From the NCBI GenBank assembly GCA_030040215.1, contig JASHUD010000053.1:1-10203 (forward strand): a stretch of 10,203 nucleotides of DNA, in the 5' to 3' direction. The number at the start of each line of letters is the position of its first letter. Within the stretch, counting starts at the first letter, position 1. Below are positions 6,357 to 10,203 of the stretch, piece after piece. This DNA comes from Methylovirgula sp. Its GTDB lineage: Bacteria; Pseudomonadota; Alphaproteobacteria; Rhizobiales; Beijerinckiaceae. A program made the position numbers and the translations under genes. The notes beneath the pieces were generated by a model. The model ran no database searches and was not told the DNA's origin. It was given only the letters and a program-made list of their open reading frames with translations.

Positions 6357-7586
6357 ATGAATCTCGTCGCGAGCGTGATTTTCGCCGCCATCCTTCTTTC
6401 CGGCGCGCTCGACCTTTATCTGGAGCGCCGCCAGGCGCAGGCGGTTGCGGCGCACCGGGAACGCGTTCCGGCCGCTTTCGCCGCCGAGGTCAGCATCGAG
6501 GAGCACCAACGCGCCGCCGATTACACGCTGGCCCGTACGCGGCTGGCGATGGGCGAGAGCCTCTTCGATACCGCGCTTGCGGTGATCTGGTTGGCGTTGC
6601 TGCTCGCTCCGGTCTACGCGGCCATCGCCGACCTCGTCCCGCCGGGGCTCTCCCGCAGCGTCGCCTTGATCGTCGCGGTCGGCGCGATTTCGTATTTCCT
6701 CCATCTGCCGTTCGCGCTTGTTCGCACGTTCCGGCTCGAAGCGCGGTTCGGCTTCAATCGCACCACGCCGATGTTGTTCCTGCTCGATCAGGTGAAAGGA
6801 ATGGCGCTGCAGCTCGCACTCGCCGTTCCTCTGCTCTACGGATTTTTCGCTCTACAGCGCTCGATCCCCGACTATTGGTGGATCTTGGCATGGTGCGGAC
6901 TGATGGCCGTGATGATCGCGACGATCGTCGTCTACCCGGCTTTCATCGCGCCGCTCTTCAACAAGTTCACGCCGATGGCGGACGGCCCGATGAAGATCAG
7001 CATCGAAGCGCTGCTGTGCAAGTGCGGATTCGAATCGAAGGGCCTGTTCGTCATCGACGCTTCCAAGCGTTCGGCGCACGGAAACGCTTATTTCTCGGGA
7101 TTCGGCAAGGCGAAGCGCATCGTCTTCTTCGATACGCTCCTGGAAAAGCACTCAGGCGACGAAATCCTATCGGTGCTTGCGCACGAGCTCGGCCACTACA
7201 AGTTCGGGCACGTATATCTGCGCATCGTCGAGACGGCGATTCTCGCCTGGCTTGCTTTCATCGTTCTGCATTGCGCTTTCGCCACGGATACGTTGCCGCG
7301 CGCTTTCGGGCTGCCGGACGATCCGGGTCTCGTCTTGACCATCGTACTGATCGTGCTCGGGCCGGTTTCGCACCTGGTTTCTCCGCTCGTGAATTTTCTC
7401 TCGCGGCGCGCCGAATTTCAGGCCGACGATTTCGCGAAGTCCATTGTCGGCGGCGAGCCGATGATCGCCGCGCTCACCAAGCTCACGCGCGACAATCTCG
7501 CGACGCTGACGCCCGACTGGCTCTACGCGGCGTTCAATTATTCGCACCCGCCGGTGCCGGAGCGAATCGCACATTTACGAGGATAA
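6357..7586 (+). CDS. M48 family membrane metalloprotease, Ste24/CAAX protease-like
   Basis: A 409-residue integral membrane zinc protease of the M48A (Ste24) type. About seven hydrophobic segments are visible (near residues 3-20, 70-92, 100-122, 147-168, 174-198, 286-308 and 323-347). The catalytic motif HELGH is at 276-280 and the third zinc ligand is Glu353 in RRAEFQADDFA (350-360). The substrate-groove motif of Ste24 is present as SAHGNAYFSGFG (239-250), and the length and order match Ste24 rather than the shorter HtpX. In eukaryotes Ste24 trims prenylated CAAX proteins; bacteria lack such substrates, so quality control or clearance of membrane proteins is a more likely role, by inference. 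It is transcribed away from proA and ends 8 bp from the convergent small gene. Confidence 0.93.
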   Translation: MNLVASVIFAAILLSGALDLYLERRQAQAVAAHRERVPAAFAAEVSIEEHQRAADYTLARTRLAMGESLFDTALAVIWLALLLAPVYAAIADLVPPGLSRSVALIVAVGAISYFLHLPFALVRTFRLEARFGFNRTTPMLFLLDQVKGMALQLALAVPLLYGFFALQRSIPDYWWILAWCGLMAVMIATIVVYPAFIAPLFNKFTPMADGPMKISIEALLCKCGFESKGLFVIDASKRSAHGNAYFSGFGKAKRIVFFDTLLEKHSGDEILSVLAHELGHYKFGHVYLRIVETAILAWLAFIVLHCAFATDTLPRAFGLPDDPGLVLTIVLIVLGPVSHLVSPLVNFLSRRAEFQADDFAKSIVGGEPMIAALTKLTRDNLATLTPDWLYAAFNYSHPPVPERIAHLRG

Positions 7587-7594
7587 CGCCCGCG

Positions 7595-7921
7595 CTAGCC
7601 TTTCTTCTCGGCGCGCTGCTTGATTTGGCGGATTTGCGCAAGCTGGCCGCGCAAAATCTGCAAACGGTCCTTCTCGGCTTTGCCGAGATCTTCCAGAGTG
7701 AGATGATTGAGGATCACTTCGAGCGCGTCGCCGATGCGGCCGAGTTGCCGGCCATAGCTGCCGACTTCGCTGAGCAGGGTGCGTTCGAGCTGCGGATTTG
7801 GCGTCTGGCCCAAATCGATGTTGACGGCTCCAAATTGTGCGCCTTGCTGATAGGCGGTCAAGGGGTTGATGGCCTGCCAGAGCTGCTGCGGAGCGAATGA
7901 AACGGAAAACGGGTTAGCCAT
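7595..7921 (-). CDS. Small protein of unknown function with C-terminal helix
   Basis: A 108-residue soluble protein with no signal peptide and no cysteine. The N-terminal part contains PQQLWQAINP and NIDLGQTPNPQLER (residues 34-47); the middle has VGSYGRQLGRIGDALEVIL (53-71); residues 75-106 form a charged, Leu/Ile-spaced helix that could be a coiled coil, ending in a lysine-rich tail. A very strong ribosome site (AGGAGG, 6-base spacing) supports both the gene and its start. I recall similar short hypothetical proteins in Hyphomicrobiales but know no function. It follows the acyl-CoA synthetase gene by 63 bp on the same strand, so it may be the last gene of that unit or have its own promoter. 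The PNP/PQ motifs with a helical tail could suggest a self-associating or adaptor protein, but this is only a guess. Confidence 0.75.
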   Translation of the reverse strand: MANPFSVSFAPQQLWQAINPLTAYQQGAQFGAVNIDLGQTPNPQLERTLLSEVGSYGRQLGRIGDALEVILNHLTLEDLGKAEKDRLQILRGQLAQIRQIKQRAEKKG

Positions 7922-7927
7922 GGGACG

Positions 7928-7933
7928 CCTCCT
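7928..7933 (-). promoter_or_regulatory. Strong ribosome binding site of the small helical protein
   Basis: AGGAGG on the minus strand, 6 bases before the start codon at 7921. It is the best Shine-Dalgarno match in the window and shows that this short gene is real and probably well translated. Confidence 0.7.
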
Positions 7934-7984
7934 GTAGGAAGCGAGCTTAGGACATGGATATACGCACCGACAATAGCGCGCCGT

Positions 7985-9493
7985 TCAGGCGAGCCCGAGC
8001 TTTTGCGCGAGCCCGATGCGCTGCAGTTTTCCGGTGGCGCCTTTGGGAATCTCCGCCAGGAAGATGATTTTTCGTGGTGTCTTGAATGCCGCCAAACGCT
8101 CGGCAAGGAAGGCGCGAAGCTCCGCCTCGCTGGCCGTCGCGCCGTCGCGCAGCACCACCGCCGCCGCAACGTCCTCGCCCAGCATGTCGTGCGGGATCGC
8201 GAAGGTCACGACCTGCAGCACGGCGGGGTGATCCATCAGGGCTTCGTCGACTTCGCGCGGCGAGATTTTCTCGCCGCCGCGAATGATGATCTCCTTGAGG
8301 CGCCCGGTCAGGCTCACATAACCGTCGGCGTCCATGACGCCTTGGTCGCCGGTTCGAAACCAGCCGTTGACAAAAGCCGCGGCGTTCGCCGCCGGATTGT
8401 TTTCATAGCCCGCCGTGACGTTGTCGCCGCGGATGACGATTTCGCCAATCTCACCCCGCCCGAGCAGCCGGCCTTTCTCGTCCATGATGGCGATTTCCGG
8501 GCCGGCCGCCATGCCGACGCTGCCGGGCTTGCGGACGCCATGCAGCGGATTGCAGGCCATCTGATGCGCCGCCTCGGTCATGCCGTAAGCTTCGATCAGC
8601 GGCGCATTGAACGTCGCTTCGAGTTCGGCGATGACTTGCGGCGGCAGCGGCGCCGAGGAGGAGCGGATGAAGCGGAGCGGATGCCGCGCGACGACTTCCT
8701 TATTGTGGGCGGCGCGCGCCAGGATTGCCTGATGCATGGTGGGAACTGCCGTATACCAAGTGGGCTTAGCTTCCTCCATCCAGGCAAAGAATTTCAGAGC
8801 GTTGAAGCCGGGCGTGCAGAAGATACCGCCGCCGCGCGAGAGCGGCGCAAGCAGACCGGCGATCAAGCCATGGATGTGAAACAACGGCATGATGTTGAGG
8901 CCGCGGTCCCGATCGGTGAATGCCAGGGAATTCGCGATATTCTCGGCGGAGGCGACGACGTTGCTCTGCGTCAGCAGCACGATCTTCGGACGCGAAGTGG
9001 TGCCGGATGTGTGAAGAATGAGCGCGAGATCGTCGGCCTCGGCAAATCCGCGCCGCGGCGGCGCGTCCTTCGGTCTGCCGGAAATCGTGAAGACGCCCGC
9101 GCCGCGGCCGGGGTGGAGCGTAAGCACGTCGATCCCAAGCTTTTTGGCGACGCCTACGGCGGGCGAGGCGGTTCCGGCATCGACGACGAGCGCCTTCGCC
9201 CCGAGATCGCTCAGGTAGAACTCGAATTCTTCGGCGCGATAGGCGGGATTGAGCGGCGCCGTCACGGCGCCTGAGGCAATGGCAAGAAATGCGCTGGCCA
9301 TCGTCGCGCCGTTCGGCAAGACGATGGCGACCCGATCGCCGCGGCCGATGCCGAACGCGTTCAAAGCGATGATCGTCTCGGCGACAAGCTTTCGCAAGCC
9401 GTCGTAGGTCAGCGCCTCGGAGCCGGGCGCCGCGAATGCAGGCGCGTCGTCGCGCCCATAGGCCAACAGCCGTTGCAGCGTGCGTGAAGTCAT
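7985..9493 (-). CDS. AMP-forming acyl-CoA synthetase, oxalyl-CoA synthetase (AAE3/Pcs60)-like
   Basis: A 502-residue adenylate-forming ligase: a carboxylate plus ATP and CoA gives acyl-CoA, AMP and pyrophosphate. Motifs: P-loop HTSGTTSRPK (161-170), EAYGMTEAAHQM (301-312), WFRTGDQG (378-385), hinge region GRLKEIIIRGGEKISPREVD (397-416) and the C-terminal lysine motif PKGATGKLQR (483-492, Lys489). The HTSGTTSRPK wording, NIMPLFHIHGLIAGLLAPL (200-218) and TWYTAVPTMHQAIL (245-258) closely resemble what I recall of plant AAE3 and yeast Pcs60, which are oxalyl-CoA synthetases; malonyl- or medium-chain acyl-CoA ligases are the alternatives. There is no signal peptide, so it is cytosolic. The start overlaps the stop of the upstream panE-family gene in an ATGA junction, so the two are translationally coupled. 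Family call firm; oxalate as substrate is inference. Confidence 0.9.
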   Translation of the reverse strand: MTSRTLQRLLAYGRDDAPAFAAPGSEALTYDGLRKLVAETIIALNAFGIGRGDRVAIVLPNGATMASAFLAIASGAVTAPLNPAYRAEEFEFYLSDLGAKALVVDAGTASPAVGVAKKLGIDVLTLHPGRGAGVFTISGRPKDAPPRRGFAEADDLALILHTSGTTSRPKIVLLTQSNVVASAENIANSLAFTDRDRGLNIMPLFHIHGLIAGLLAPLSRGGGIFCTPGFNALKFFAWMEEAKPTWYTAVPTMHQAILARAAHNKEVVARHPLRFIRSSSAPLPPQVIAELEATFNAPLIEAYGMTEAAHQMACNPLHGVRKPGSVGMAAGPEIAIMDEKGRLLGRGEIGEIVIRGDNVTAGYENNPAANAAAFVNGWFRTGDQGVMDADGYVSLTGRLKEIIIRGGEKISPREVDEALMDHPAVLQVVTFAIPHDMLGEDVAAAVVLRDGATASEAELRAFLAERLAAFKTPRKIIFLAEIPKGATGKLQRIGLAQKLGLA

Positions 9494-10203
9494 TTCGATT
9501 CCGTCTTCGGCGAAACGATCAGCCGTCCCTTTTGCGTTGCGAGCGTTTCATTGAGCAGTTTCACGAGTGCGTACACGGTGTCGAGGTGGGGCGTGGCGAC
9601 ATCGACGATGTGGCCCAACTCGATCACCGAACCGAGCAGCGCGTCCACCTCGATCGGCCGGCCGGCTTCGATGTCCTGGAGCATCGATGTCTTGTGCGCC
9701 CCGACGGCCTGCGTCCCGGCGATGCGTTTCTCGATCGGGATGCGAAAACGAATGCCAAGCACCTCGCCGATCGCCTGTACTTCGTGCATCATCTCTTCCG
9801 CGAGAGCGCGCGTAAGGGGAAACTTGCAGATATCCTCCAGCGTTGCATGGGTCAGCGCGCTGATCGGATTGAAGCTCGAATTGCCCCAAAGCTTCGTCCA
9901 AATTTCGGCGCGGATATTGGTGACGATCGGCGCCTTGAATCCGGCGCGTCCGAGCGTCTCCGAAACGCGCATTACTCGCTCGCTCTTCGATCCGTCGATT
10001 TCGGCGAGCGAGAAACGATTGCCTTCGATGTGACGGATCACGCCGGGGCGTTCGATTTCCGCCGCCGGATAGACGATGCTGGCGACGACGCGATCGATCG
10101 GCAGATGGTCGGCGATCACGCCGCCGGGATCGACGCTTTCCAGCCGCGTGCCCTCGTAAGGGCCGCCGTGTTTGAAGAAATACCACCAGGGAATTCCGTT
10201 CTG
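9490..10203 (-). CDS. PanE/ApbA-family reductase (2-dehydropantoate 2-reductase-like; 5' partial)
   Basis: The frame stays open to the window edge, reading QNGIPWW and then KHGGPYEG before the first internal start, so about 237 C-terminal residues are visible and the N-terminal Rossmann half with its GxGxxG loop is outside. Conserved parts: the QNG turn near the cofactor site, KLWGNSSFNPISALTHATLE (visible residues 104-123) with the catalytic-type Lys104 and Asn108, and the Glu185 of IEVDALLG, spaced from the Lys as in E. coli PanE. There is an insertion after QNG (aromatic IPWWYFFKHGG) absent from classical PanE. Ketopantoate reduction for pantothenate is the default annotation, but the family includes PanE2, an NADPH-linked oxalyl-CoA reductase of Methylobacterium extorquens; the overlap with an oxalyl-CoA-synthetase-like gene makes that alternative attractive. 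Confidence 0.88.
   Translation of the reverse strand, partial: QNGIPWWYFFKHGGPYEGTRLESVDPGGVIADHLPIDRVVASIVYPAAEIERPGVIRHIEGNRFSLAEIDGSKSERVMRVSETLGRAGFKAPIVTNIRAEIWTKLWGNSSFNPISALTHATLEDICKFPLTRALAEEMMHEVQAIGEVLGIRFRIPIEKRIAGTQAVGAHKTSMLQDIEAGRPIEVDALLGSVIELGHIVDVATPHLDTVYALVKLLNETLATQKGRLIVSPKTESK

Noticed and set aside
6329..7900. Plus-strand open frame (523 codons) overlapping the M48 protease and the small minus-strand gene
   Set aside because: It is a different frame of the protease gene; the protease frame has a ribosome site, membrane segments and a zinc site, this one has only Arg-rich sequence.
8003..9274. Long plus-strand open frame (423 codons) opposite the acyl-CoA synthetase
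   Set aside because: Shadow frame of a gene with all adenylate-forming motifs; no start signal or domain of its own.
10117..10119. GTG at this position as the start of the PanE-family gene
   Set aside because: The frame continues upstream to the window edge with family-typical sequence (QNGIPWW, KHGGPYEG), so the gene is cut by the window rather than starting here.

Overview
The window reads as chromosomal DNA of a GC-rich alphaproteobacterium, most likely order Hyphomicrobiales (Rhizobiales). Protein wording in ProA, NadD and the folate enzymes fits that group. Two genes at the left end belong to a set that normally accompanies PQQ-dependent alcohol or methanol dehydrogenases, so a methylotroph or methylotroph-like relative (Beijerinckiaceae/Methylocystaceae type) is plausible; this is inference from gene content. 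There is no sign of phage, insertion sequences, CRISPR or RNA genes. Genes are packed tightly and the base composition looks uniform.

Layout. (1) Positions 1-2160, plus strand: the 3' part of a PQQ-catabolism-associated ABC substrate-binding protein, a seven-bladed YVTN beta-propeller protein, and a small exported protein of unknown function. (2) Positions 2269-4298, plus strand: folP and folK, overlapping, then a dienelactone-hydrolase-family enzyme. folB, often found between folP and folK in related bacteria, is absent. (3) Positions 4305-6239, minus strand: proA followed by nadD, converging on the hydrolase with 6 bp between stop codons. (4) Positions 6357-7586, plus strand: an Ste24/CAAX-type M48 membrane metalloprotease, divergent from proA. 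(5) Positions 7595-10203, minus strand: a panE-family reductase (5' end outside the window), an AMP-forming acyl-CoA synthetase overlapping it by 4 bp, and a small conserved-looking protein.

Most of the window is housekeeping: folate (folP, folK), proline (proA) and NAD (nadD). The point of most interest is the pair at 7985-10203. The synthetase most resembles the AAE3/Pcs60-type oxalyl-CoA synthetases, and the reductase belongs to the same broad family as PanE2, the oxalyl-CoA reductase described in Methylobacterium extorquens. Together they could convert oxalate to oxalyl-CoA and then glyoxylate, which is the amino acceptor of the serine cycle in methylotrophs. This is a hypothesis built on family resemblance and tight coupling, not a demonstrated function. 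A second item is the small exported protein beside the PQQ-associated genes, with three cysteines and an Asp-rich patch.
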